This document shows, piece by piece, positions 27,032-34,858 of a stretch of 46,354 nt of DNA. The notes under the pieces are model-generated. The model was given only the letters and a program-made list of their open reading frames with translations, searched no databases and had not been told where the DNA came from. The stretch comes from Proteocatella sphenisci DSM 23131 (GTDB lineage: Bacteria > Bacillota > Clostridia > Peptostreptococcales > Filifactoraceae): NCBI RefSeq assembly GCF_000423525.1, contig NZ_AUID01000022.1, forward strand, positions 1 through 46,354, in the 5' to 3' direction. Both the position numbers and the translations under genes were made by a program. The number at the start of each line of letters is the position of its first letter. The first letter of the stretch is position 1.

Positions 27032-27063
27032 ACGGAAGCGCCAACATAATTGACAACTTCCGT
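27032..27063. terminator. Bidirectional terminator
   Basis: ACGGAAG (27032-27038) pairs with CTTCCGT (27057-27063), with an inner CAA/TTG pairing. A-rich bases on the left and T-rich bases on the right fit termination of both the diguanylate cyclase (+) and the MFS gene (-). Confidence 0.7.
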
Positions 27064-27067
27064 ATTT

Positions 27068-28255
27068 CTATTCTTTAACTGTAATATCATTACCGGCTTG
27101 TAAACCGATAAAAGAAAGCAAAATAATTAAACCTATAAAAATCATAATTGGAACAGACCAGCTATACGTAAAATCATATATTGTTCCCATCAAAGTAGGG
27201 CCAATTGCTGCCAACAAATATCCTGCAGATTGCGACATTCCCGAAAGCTCAGATGCCTTTTGGGGATTTGGACTTCTAAGTGAAATAAAAGCAATAGATA
27301 AGCTTATACTTCCGCCCATACCTAAAGACATCAGCAATACAGAAAGCACTAAAACAAATGGAGATGTCCCTATTAAAAATAGCAACATTCCAATTAAATA
27401 AGTTGAACAGGTAGCCATAACCAAACCTTTTTGATTTTTAAATTTATCGCAGAGGACTGGTATCAGTAATGTAGCAGGAATAGCAACTAACTGATATGTA
27501 AGTGCCATATTGCTCGCGAAAGAGTGATCCATACCCTTTGATAGAATTATTGTGGGAAGCCATGCAACCATAGAATAAAAAAGAAGTGACTGTATACCCA
27601 TAAATATTGTTACAGACCATGCGGTTTTACTTGTCCATATTGAGGTTGAGGAAGTAGAAGCTGAAGTTAATACCGTATCTTTCCTTTCATCAGTTTTTTC
27701 TTTTTTAAGCTGTGGCGTCCAAATGACAAGTGTAAACAGCGTGAGCATAAACCATACTGCGAGTGCATTTTTCCAACCTAAATTAAAGCCTTTTGCAAGC
27801 GGCATACTGACACCTGCTCCGACAGCGGCGAAAATGCACATTGAAGATGTGTAAACACTTATCATTTTACCAATATTTTTTCCAAATTTCAGCTTGATAA
27901 TACTTGGAATCAGTACATTGCCGATGGCAATGCCGATACCTAATAAAGCTGTGCCGATAAACAAACCAGACACACCTGTGTAAGAGCGTACGATTTCACC
28001 CAGCATAATGATAATAAGACCGAAAAGCATGGTTTTTCCATATCCGAGCTTCTTCGATATATTAGATACAAAAGGAGAAACCACAGCAAATGCAACTAAA
28101 GGTAAAGTTGTAATAAATCCAGCCATTCCTGTTGTAAGATCAAATTCTTCTGAAATTAGGTTTACAACAGATCCTACGGCTGTGATGGGTGCTCTCAGAT
28201 TGAAGGAAATAAATATTATTCCAAGGATAATTAAAATTTTTTCTTTTTTTCTCAT
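27068..28255 (-). CDS. MFS transporter, CynX/NimT family
   Basis: 395 residues with about 12 membrane helices. The start MRKKEKILIILGIIFISFNL, then RAPITAVGSVVNLISEEF and a FITTLPLVAFAVVSPF helix, is typical of the CynX/NimT branch (cyanate or 2-nitroimidazole transporters), whose first helix carries NLRxxITxVGP. The C-terminal half has LSGMSQSAGYLLAAIGPTLM. The substrate is unknown. It follows the GntR gene by 13 bp on the same strand, so both probably come from the promoter at 28943-28971. Confidence 0.9.
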   Translation of the reverse strand: MRKKEKILIILGIIFISFNLRAPITAVGSVVNLISEEFDLTTGMAGFITTLPLVAFAVVSPFVSNISKKLGYGKTMLFGLIIIMLGEIVRSYTGVSGLFIGTALLGIGIAIGNVLIPSIIKLKFGKNIGKMISVYTSSMCIFAAVGAGVSMPLAKGFNLGWKNALAVWFMLTLFTLVIWTPQLKKEKTDERKDTVLTSASTSSTSIWTSKTAWSVTIFMGIQSLLFYSMVAWLPTIILSKGMDHSFASNMALTYQLVAIPATLLIPVLCDKFKNQKGLVMATCSTYLIGMLLFLIGTSPFVLVLSVLLMSLGMGGSISLSIAFISLRSPNPQKASELSGMSQSAGYLLAAIGPTLMGTIYDFTYSWSVPIMIFIGLIILLSFIGLQAGNDITVKE

Positions 28256-28268
28256 TAGCAGGTTCTCC

Positions 28269-28916
28269 CTATAAATTTATAATTTTTTTTATAGTATTTT
28301 TTGCAGAAGCAAGGTCTTTATTTTTGATAGCAGACACTAAATTGCTATGCAATTCGTCTATATAAAGATGTTCATCAATATGGCATATTGTCTTTGATGC
28401 TATAAATTCCGAAAAAAACTGTGTAACATATTGATACATTTTGATTAACAATAAGTTATGGGTAGCACAGGCGATAGATATATGAAAATTAATATCTGCT
28501 TGTGTATTTTCTTTGATTTCTGTTGACATATTGTTACGTAGCAATAAGCATTGTTCTATCTTTTTAATATCGTCTTCATTCATATGCAGAATTGCAGATT
28601 CCACAATGTATACCTCTAATAATGTTCGCACTTCCACAATGTTTTCTTGAGTTACTTCAGTCATCAGACTAAACAAATCAACTTGTAGCCTATCCTTAGC
28701 AATTACATAAGTTCCGTTTCCTTGTTTCGACTCAAGTATACCTGCATGAATCAAAGACTGCACTGCTTCACGAACAGTATTTCTGCTTGCACCGTATTGT
28801 TTTACAAGTTCAGGCTCAGTGGGCAATTTCTGCCCGACAGTAAAAACATTATTCTTTATCTGCCTCTCTATGTCATCTGCAATTTGTTTAGGTATAGAAT
28901 ATTTTATCGCTTTCAT
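28269..28916 (-). CDS. GntR-family regulator (FadR/FCD subfamily)
   Basis: 215 residues from ATG at 28916, because GGAGG lies 6 bases upstream; the longer reading from 28961 would begin inside the promoter. The winged helix (about 8-70) has VGQKLPTEPELVKQYGASRN, TVREAVQSLIHAGILESKQG, NGTYV. The C-terminal FCD ligand domain has EVRTLLEVYIVESA and a metal-site pattern NFHISIACATHN. It should repress the MFS transporter and itself and be released by a small carboxylate or similar ligand. It is divergent from debris-free DNA at 28982-29100. Confidence 0.92.
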   Translation of the reverse strand: MKAIKYSIPKQIADDIERQIKNNVFTVGQKLPTEPELVKQYGASRNTVREAVQSLIHAGILESKQGNGTYVIAKDRLQVDLFSLMTEVTQENIVEVRTLLEVYIVESAILHMNEDDIKKIEQCLLLRNNMSTEIKENTQADINFHISIACATHNLLLIKMYQYVTQFFSEFIASKTICHIDEHLYIDELHSNLVSAIKNKDLASAKNTIKKIINL

Positions 28917-28942
28917 TTTAATCCTCCAATCATCCGATGAAT

Positions 28943-28971
28943 ATTTTAATACAAACGACAATAATTGTCAA
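28943..28971 (-). promoter_or_regulatory. GntR-MFS promoter with palindromic operator
   Basis: On the minus strand TTGACA (28971-28966) and TAAAAT (28948-28943) are exactly 17 bp apart. The perfect palindrome GACAATAATTGTC (28957-28969) overlaps the -35 box, the expected site for autorepression by the GntR protein. Confidence 0.8.
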
Positions 28972-29110
28972 TCATCCTATAGTACAAGTCAAAATGAGAA
29001 ATCCCTAAATATAAAAAATATGGTAAAATAAATATATTGAACCCATGCGAAATGTTCTGGTAAAAGAAATTATATATAAAGTATGAGAAAGAAATGGAAA
29101 GGTGCGGAAA

Positions 29111-30163
29111 ATGAAAGAAAATATAAGTGCGATAAAAAATAAAATTACGCCGGTTCTTCTGCGTTTAGAATTAAAATGTGATTATCTGTCGGATTATCAG
29201 AAAAGAATGCTAAAAAGATATGGCGAATCTGCAAGTGGGGAATCCATCATAAGGGATATTCTGATTCCTTCTGATATGCCACTTCACAATCTTCATTATA
29301 CAATTCAAAAGTTATTTGGATGGCAAAACTCGCACCTGCGCAGTTTTTATTTACCGGAGGATATATATAACAAACTGACAGGAGGTACTGTCAAAGGCTG
29401 GTCTGATCTGGTAGGCATACTATTTCAGCCTCCATCTGAATGCGAAGCTGATATTTTCTGGAATGATGATTATGAAAAGGGAAGTTTAAAAGTCTGGCTC
29501 AAGAAAAAGTACACAGGTCCGTACATATATGGAGGAACTATGGAACATCCCGAAGCAGCAAGACAAGATGTGCAGAGACTCTTAAAGCGTTTTAAAATGT
29601 TAGAAGTTAGGGAACCCTTCAGTGAATATTGGAAACGAGCAGAAAAAGATAAAAATTCTGAAATGAGAATAATAAAAAAAGCTCCATTAATTGAGTTAAC
29701 CCTGCAGGAGATGAATTCATCTATTATTCTTGATGGTGGAACCGAAAGCTTGTTAGAACGATTAGAAGTAAATAAAGTTATTGCGGCTCAAGGTGAAGAT
29801 ATTAATTTAGAAGGAATTTCCCATGTAACTGAAGAACTTATCTATAATTATGACTTTGGCGATAACTGGAAAATCAAGATAACCAAATATAAAGATTGCG
29901 AAGATCTTCTCAAGAATAATATTATTGATGAATATGAACTTAAAGTGGCAGAAGATATTGTAATAAGTAAGCACAAACCGGTTTGTATTAACAAAGTGGG
30001 TGTATCTGTGCTGGATGATGTCGGTGGATTAAGCGGGTTTGCTGATTTCTTAGGAACTATATATGAAGGAGAAGACAAGGAAGAAGCATCTGGTGCACGC
30101 ATGTGGGCAAAGAGCCTGGGCTGCAGGCATCGCCAGGCAGGATGGATGTATTATGGATACTAA
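29111..30163 (+). CDS. pRiA4b ORF-3-like protein (PF07929)
   Basis: 350 residues. ATG 29111 follows AAAGGTGCGGAAA; GTG 29102 is possible but too close to the ribosome site. The N-terminal part has IPSDMPLHNLHYTIQKLFGW, then QNSHLRSFYLPED. The C-terminal part has EELIYNYDFGDNWKIKI, the YxYDFGDxW block, and CRHRQAGWMYYG. This matches the plasmid pRiA4b ORF-3 family, of unknown function and often near mobile DNA. It ends 17 bp before the kinase gene on the same strand, perhaps by chance. Confidence 0.8.
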   Translation: MKENISAIKNKITPVLLRLELKCDYLSDYQKRMLKRYGESASGESIIRDILIPSDMPLHNLHYTIQKLFGWQNSHLRSFYLPEDIYNKLTGGTVKGWSDLVGILFQPPSECEADIFWNDDYEKGSLKVWLKKKYTGPYIYGGTMEHPEAARQDVQRLLKRFKMLEVREPFSEYWKRAEKDKNSEMRIIKKAPLIELTLQEMNSSIILDGGTESLLERLEVNKVIAAQGEDINLEGISHVTEELIYNYDFGDNWKIKITKYKDCEDLLKNNIIDEYELKVAEDIVISKHKPVCINKVGVSVLDDVGGLSGFADFLGTIYEGEDKEEASGARMWAKSLGCRHRQAGWMYYGY

Positions 30164-30180
30164 AGTAAGAGGTGAACTAC

Positions 30181-31485
30181 GTGAAAGAGATATATTTGCA
30201 AAATTATCTTGTTGAAAACTATACACTCATTGCAATGGTGGTAGGTACATATTTTGTTGTTACCATGGAATCAGCGGTAGATATATTTATAAAAAAACGG
30301 ATGGTTATAAATATGACTCTGCTTTTTATTCTGTCTATGTCGGAATTTTATATGAATTATCTTAAAGACCAGGCTGTATTAGGATTATCGCTCATCATAA
30401 CAGGTATAATCTATTATTCTCTAAAGCCTTTAGTTATGGCGATACTGATAAATATGGTAGAACCCAAAAATAAAACAATCTATATTCCCGCCATAGTAAA
30501 TTTTCTTTTTTACTGTGGTGCATTTTTTAAAAACAATGTATTTTATTTTGGAGCTGGTGGAAGCCTGGAAGTTGCACTTTTAGGGCATGCCTTTATTGTT
30601 ACAGAATGGGTATATTGGGTGATACTTCTTCTTATATTGAATCTGAAATTTTACACAAATAAAAATATAAATCAACTTCAAGCCTTCTTCTGCATAGCAT
30701 GTCTAATGGCAGCAAATATTATGGAATCAATAGGGATGAGTGTAGGAATATTGAACGAAACTTATGCTGTAGCATTTTTGTTTTATTACCTTGTAATACA
30801 TGTATATATATCACAGCAGATAAATGAGGAAAAAGAACTAAAACTCAGGGAACAAAGATTATTACTGATGCTTTCACAGATACAGCCTCACTTCTTATAT
30901 AATACATTAAATACAATAACTGCACTTTGCCGAGTAAATCCGAAGCTTGCAGAGGAAACAACTATAAAATTTTCTGGATATCTTAGGGAAAATATGTACA
31001 GCATGGGCGAAAATGACACAAATCCTTTTTCTCAGGAACTAGAACATACAAATATTTATCTGGATATAGAAAAACTGAGATTTGGAGATAGAGTAAAGGT
31101 AAAATATGATATAAAATCAGATGATTTTAATATGCCAACTCTGACTTTGCAGCCAATTGTGGAAAATGCAGTTAAGCACGGAATATGCAACAAACTTGAG
31201 GGTGGAACCATAAAAATTTCTGCAGAAAAGAAGGGGCGAGATCATATCATAACAATTCAAGATAATGGAATAGGTTTTGAAATAGACAAAGCATTAAATG
31301 ATGGAAGACCACATGTTGGGATACATAATGTAAAGGAACGGCTAAAAAGTATGGTCAGGGCAGAAATGGAAATTATAAGTTTTATAGGAATTGGAACAAC
31401 TGTAAGAATTATTATTCCTGGAGAAAGAAAAAATACAAGATTGGAGAGTGGTGAAAGACGTGAAATATTTAGTATTGGACGATGA
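30181..31485 (+). CDS. LytS-type membrane sensor histidine kinase
   Basis: 434 residues from GTG 30181, since AGAGGTG ends 7 bases upstream; GTG 30172 lies on that site. Residues 10-215 hold about seven hydrophobic segments. The kinase core starts LMLSQIQPHFLYNTLNTITA with His at about 237, the PF06580 phospho-acceptor block, and continues PTLTLQPIVENAVKHGI (N box), DNGIGFEID and VGIHNVKERL (G boxes). It should autophosphorylate on a membrane signal and pass the phosphate to the response regulator that overlaps its end by about 38 bp. The membrane domain lacks a LytS 5TM signature I could confirm. Confidence 0.9.
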   Translation: MKEIYLQNYLVENYTLIAMVVGTYFVVTMESAVDIFIKKRMVINMTLLFILSMSEFYMNYLKDQAVLGLSLIITGIIYYSLKPLVMAILINMVEPKNKTIYIPAIVNFLFYCGAFFKNNVFYFGAGGSLEVALLGHAFIVTEWVYWVILLLILNLKFYTNKNINQLQAFFCIACLMAANIMESIGMSVGILNETYAVAFLFYYLVIHVYISQQINEEKELKLREQRLLLMLSQIQPHFLYNTLNTITALCRVNPKLAEETTIKFSGYLRENMYSMGENDTNPFSQELEHTNIYLDIEKLRFGDRVKVKYDIKSDDFNMPTLTLQPIVENAVKHGICNKLEGGTIKISAEKKGRDHIITIQDNGIGFEIDKALNDGRPHVGIHNVKERLKSMVRAEMEIISFIGIGTTVRIIIPGERKNTRLESGERREIFSIGR

Positions 31486-32248
31486 AATAATTGCAGCAGA
31501 GTATCTTGCAGCATTAATACGTGAAGTTGATGAAAAAGCAGAAGTTGTAACAGAAATTAATCCTGTTAAGTCACTGGAACTTGCCAAACAACAGTTTCAT
31601 GTTTGCTTTGTTGATATACAAATGCCAGGGTTAAATGGAATAGAGTTTGCAAATAAGATTAAGCAATTGTACCCGAAGACTAATTTTATATTTGTGACTG
31701 GTTATTCGGACCATATGGGAGAGGCCTTTAGACTCGATGCAAGTGATTATATAATGAAGCCAGCGAACGTAGAGCAGATACGTCACGCACTTGAAAATCT
31801 AAGGTATTCATCTCAAGAAAGTCCAGTGGGGGAAGAAAAGCAGAGGATACAGATAAGCTGTTTTGGAAATTTTGATATACTTATAGATGAAAAACCTGTA
31901 AAATTTAAATTTGACAAGACAAAAGAACTTTTAGCATATCTTGTTCATCGAAAGGGCACAAGATGTACTTCAAAGGAAGTAATTGCAAATCTATGGGAAG
32001 AAGAAGGGCATGATTCTTACTATAGGATGCTGAAAAAAGATTTGCAGGATGTGCTTAACGAACTTGGATGTGGAAAAATAATATATAGTGAAAGAGGGCA
32101 GGTTGGATTGGCAAACTTAGAATGTATAGAGTGTGACTACTTTAAGTGGATAGAAAATATGGTGGAGGGAAGAAAATTCTATCATGGAGAATACATGGCT
32201 CAATATTCTTGGGCGGAAGAAGTTAATGCTTTTATTAATATGCATTGA
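31448..32248 (+). CDS. Response regulator with SARP-like DNA-binding output
   Basis: 266 residues from GTG 31448 (GTG 31460 is an alternative; GGAGAG at 31443-31448 fits the latter better). The receiver (1-115) has VLDDE (9-13), the phospho-acceptor in CFVDIQMPGLNG (Asp 56) and the lysine in YIMKPANVEQI. After a linker, residues 134-260 read ISCFGNFDILID, FDKTKELLAYLVHRKGTRCT and SKEVIANLWEEEG, the OmpR-like winged helix of SARP/BTAD regulators. It is cotranscribed with the kinase. Its likely target, four TTGAC boxes, starts within its own last codons and precedes the antiporter gene. Confidence 0.88.
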   Translation: MVKDVKYLVLDDEIIAAEYLAALIREVDEKAEVVTEINPVKSLELAKQQFHVCFVDIQMPGLNGIEFANKIKQLYPKTNFIFVTGYSDHMGEAFRLDASDYIMKPANVEQIRHALENLRYSSQESPVGEEKQRIQISCFGNFDILIDEKPVKFKFDKTKELLAYLVHRKGTRCTSKEVIANLWEEEGHDSYYRMLKKDLQDVLNELGCGKIIYSERGQVGLANLECIECDYFKWIENMVEGRKFYHGEYMAQYSWAEEVNAFINMH

Positions 32249-32299
32249 CACTTCCTTGACATTTTATTGACACTTCCTTGACGGAGAGAATGTTATACT
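32245..32299 (+). promoter_or_regulatory. Four-box 11-bp-periodic operator and antiporter promoter
   Basis: TTGAC starts at 32245, 32256, 32267 and 32278, an exact 11-bp period. Boxes 1-2 and 3-4 sit in two identical 17-bp copies (32244-32260, 32266-32282), 22 bp apart. TATACT at 32294-32299 is the likely -10, with 11 bp after the last TTGAC. No normally spaced -35 exists, so the boxes probably replace it. Confidence 0.75.
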
Positions 32300-32343
32300 G
32301 AAATTGTAATTTTGTACATTATAATATTTTTGGAGGTGTTTTT

Positions 32344-33879
32344 ATGAACGAAAAGAACAAAGTGATCAGATTACCCAACAAAGTAGAAGCCATTATTCCA
32401 ATTGTTTTTCTTTTGACAATAATGATTACAAACTATGCACTTGGGTGGGGACTCGATCCTCATATTCCTGTAACTCTTTCATGTGGAGTTGCTATGCTTA
32501 TTGGAAAACTGTGTGGCTATAACTATAAGGAAATGCTTGCGGCAGGACTTGAAGCGGTTAATCAGTCCCTTGAAGCAATAATTATAATTCTTCTTGTAGG
32601 ATGCCTGATTGGTTCATTTACTGCATCTGGAACTATCCCAGCAGTAGTATATTATGGACTAAAGCTACTTACACCAGCTATATTCCTTCCATTTGTGACA
32701 ATTCTTTGTGCAGTTGTAGGGATTGCACTGGGTTCGGCATGGACAGTATCAGCAACGCTTGGTATTGCATTTATGGCTATAGGGACAACAATGGGGTTAA
32801 ACCCGGCACTTATTGCAGGAGCTGTTCTTTCGGGAGCGTGTTGTGGAGACAAGTTCTCACCACTTTCAGATTCAACAAATCTGGCTGCAGGTTCTGCACA
32901 GACTGGACTTTTTGATCATGTGGGAGCAATGGTAACTACAACTTTACCAAGTTTAATTATGGCAACATGCATATTTGCATTTTTCTCACTTTCAAACGTT
33001 GGAAGTTATGACCCTACGCTTGCAAATGAGCTGTCAGCGGCAATCGTTGAACACTATACATATATGAGCCCAATTCTTCTTATTCCTATTTTACTGATTA
33101 TAGTAGTAGCGGTAATAAAGATGCCAGCTATTCCTTCGGTAGTACTTCTTTCTTTGATTGGATGTGCATTTGCCTTAATATTCCAAGGGGCTGGAATCGC
33201 TGACTGCATCCAAATGCTCCACTATGGATATGAGGCTGAATCAGGAAACGCATTGTTTACAAAACTTGTAAACAGAGGTGGTATGGATAGTATGCTTTGG
33301 ACTAACAACCTTGTAATAGTTGCGGTTGCTTTTGGTGGTGTACTTCAAAAAATTGGTTCAGTAGAATCACTTCTTGGTGGACTTATCAAGAAAGTTAAAA
33401 CTCCATTCCAGTTAATTCTAGTTACCATTACAACTTCAATGTTCTGTATTACAACTATGTGTGACCAGTATTTAGGATTAATAATTCCTGCATCAATGTA
33501 TAAGGATAACTTTGACGAAATGGGTCTTGGAAGAAATATGCTTTCAAGAACACTTGAAGATGGTGGTACTTTATGGTCACCACTTATTCCTTGGTCATCT
33601 TGCGGTGCATATCATGCAGCAGTACTGGGTGTTCCAACACTTTCATACTTGCCATATTGCTTCATGAATATAATAAACCCTATTTATGCTATTGTTACTG
33701 CAAGCTGGGGTGGAAATATTTTATATGCTGATGGATCAAGAACCAATGCGTTTGGTAAACTAATAAAAGGTCGCGGACCAGCTGCTGCACCAGAAGAAGC
33801 ATATGAAAAGGCTATGAAAGCTCTTGCAGAAATAAGAAATGCGGAGAATCTTAGTGGCCTGCAGAAAAAAATCAGCTAA
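32344..33879 (+). CDS. nhaC: Na+/H+ antiporter, NhaC family
   Basis: 511 residues, GGAGGTG before ATG 32344. About 11-12 membrane helices. Diagnostic segments are VGCLIGSFTASGTIPAVVYY, GIALGSAWTVSATLGIAFMA, LSGACCGDKFSPLSDSTNLA (the family's GDxxSPLSDTT signature) and RTLEDGGTLWSPLIPWSSCG. NhaC-type proteins exchange Na+ for H+, and close relatives swap malate/lactate or amino compounds. The specificity cannot be fixed here. It follows the kinase/response-regulator pair by 95 bp that hold the four-box operator, so it is likely their target. Confidence 0.92.
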   Translation: MNEKNKVIRLPNKVEAIIPIVFLLTIMITNYALGWGLDPHIPVTLSCGVAMLIGKLCGYNYKEMLAAGLEAVNQSLEAIIIILLVGCLIGSFTASGTIPAVVYYGLKLLTPAIFLPFVTILCAVVGIALGSAWTVSATLGIAFMAIGTTMGLNPALIAGAVLSGACCGDKFSPLSDSTNLAAGSAQTGLFDHVGAMVTTTLPSLIMATCIFAFFSLSNVGSYDPTLANELSAAIVEHYTYMSPILLIPILLIIVVAVIKMPAIPSVVLLSLIGCAFALIFQGAGIADCIQMLHYGYEAESGNALFTKLVNRGGMDSMLWTNNLVIVAVAFGGVLQKIGSVESLLGGLIKKVKTPFQLILVTITTSMFCITTMCDQYLGLIIPASMYKDNFDEMGLGRNMLSRTLEDGGTLWSPLIPWSSCGAYHAAVLGVPTLSYLPYCFMNIINPIYAIVTASWGGNILYADGSRTNAFGKLIKGRGPAAAPEEAYEKAMKALAEIRNAENLSGLQKKIS

Positions 33880-33906
33880 TACTATCAATATACGAAAGGA
33901 TATAAT

Positions 33907-34320
33907 ATGGAATATTACGGAATCATGCCAGAACGAAAAACGTGGGTAAAAGTTGCAGTTATAATATTGGGAGTTTACACTTTCTATAACTCAGTTGTAA
34001 ATCGTAACTTGCTTTACCTGCCATTTGGAATTATCATGATTCTTGCAACTTTTTCTGACAGAAAACATGTAATTTCACAAGAAGGTGTGGATATTCTTTA
34101 TACTGTCTGTGGAACGAAGTTTCATAATATGTGGGACTGGAATGCAATAAATACAATTCATACAGATTCAATCAAATCCAGACCCAATGTAGAAATGCAT
34201 ATTGGTAAAGATGTGATATCTAGAAGGTTTATTTTATCAAAAGATGATGCTAAAAAAGCAGTAGCTATTGCAAGGAAAATGAATTCAAAGATTTATATAG
34301 CAGAAATGAATAAAGCTTAA
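33907..34320 (+). CDS. Small membrane-associated protein
   Basis: 137 residues with GAAAGGA before ATG 33907. Two short hydrophobic segments lie at about 12-27 and 32-47, followed by a beta-rich part with VISQEGVDILYTVCGTKFHN, MWDWNAINTIHTDSI and FILSKDDAKKAVAIARKMN. The two helices plus a beta domain recall PH-like membrane proteins such as PF06713 or YcxB types. It is 27 bp after nhaC and ends at a clear terminator, so it belongs to the antiporter operon. Confidence 0.6.
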   Translation: MEYYGIMPERKTWVKVAVIILGVYTFYNSVVNRNLLYLPFGIIMILATFSDRKHVISQEGVDILYTVCGTKFHNMWDWNAINTIHTDSIKSRPNVEMHIGKDVISRRFILSKDDAKKAVAIARKMNSKIYIAEMNKA

Positions 34321-34331
34321 TAATTTTGAAG

Positions 34332-34361
34332 GTGCCTGATGGTTTGAATCAGGCACTTTTT
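34332..34361 (+). terminator. Rho-independent terminator of the nhaC operon
   Basis: GTGCCTGA (34332-34339) pairs perfectly with TCAGGCAC (34349-34356), with a 9-base loop and five T residues. Confidence 0.9.
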
Positions 34362-34371
34362 GCTTTCAATT

Positions 34372-34567
34372 GCAATTATAAGGTTAATATGTTTTCAGGT
34401 GGAGAGTTAAAGCGATTGGAGATTGCAAGTGTACTCGCTAGAAAATTAAAGGTTGTGCTATTTGAAGAGCCTAAGGCAGGTATTGATGTTTTAATCGTAG
34501 CCGGCTGTGGTATTCATAATTCGGGATGCAATACTGCTCAAAATGATGATTTCTGGAGGATTGTAAA
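34372..34567 (+). pseudogene. SufC-like ABC ATPase remnant
   Basis: The frame has KVNMFSGGELKRLEIASVLA and RKLKVVLFEEPKAGIDV: the ABC signature (SGGE.KR.EI..VLAR) and Walker B/D-loop (LFDEPEAGID) of a SufC-like ATPase, with the usual Asp of Walker B changed to Glu (FEEP). Walker A and everything before are missing, and what follows is a short unrelated stretch. A deleted relic. Confidence 0.65.
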
Positions 34568-34759
34568 ATGGATGGAACAAAGAGAATAAATATCAAGATC
34601 GGGTTGACTGTGATGGTTGTACAAAAGCAGGATCAGCGAAGTGGAAAACTTACAGAGGGTACGGTAAGAAGGATCCTCACGAATTCACCTGACCATCACC
34701 ACGGCATAAAGGGAATGCTTGAGAGCGGAATTGTGGGCAGTGTGAAAGAGATAAAGTAA
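34568..34759 (+). CDS. ywbE: YwbE family protein (DUF2196)
   Basis: 63 residues, GGAGG 8 bases before ATG 34568. The sequence MDGTKRINIKIGLTVMVVQK, then QDQRSGKLTEGTVRRILTNS, PDHHHGIKGMLESG and VGSVKEI matches the whole of the YwbE family (KQDQRTGKLTxGxVxxILTxSPxHPHGIKVxLExGxVGRVxEI). Two usually conserved positions differ (HHHG for HPHG, GSV for GRV). Function unknown; small beta-barrel-like, cytosolic. Complete. Confidence 0.85.
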   Translation: MDGTKRINIKIGLTVMVVQKQDQRSGKLTEGTVRRILTNSPDHHHGIKGMLESGIVGSVKEIK

Positions 34760-34858
34760 ATTATATGCAACCTTTCGATTGTGGGAGGTTGTCTTTTTGT
34801 GGGTATATATGTTTAGATAAGCTAATGTTTATAATCAGGAAGATCAGTGAGGTGAATA

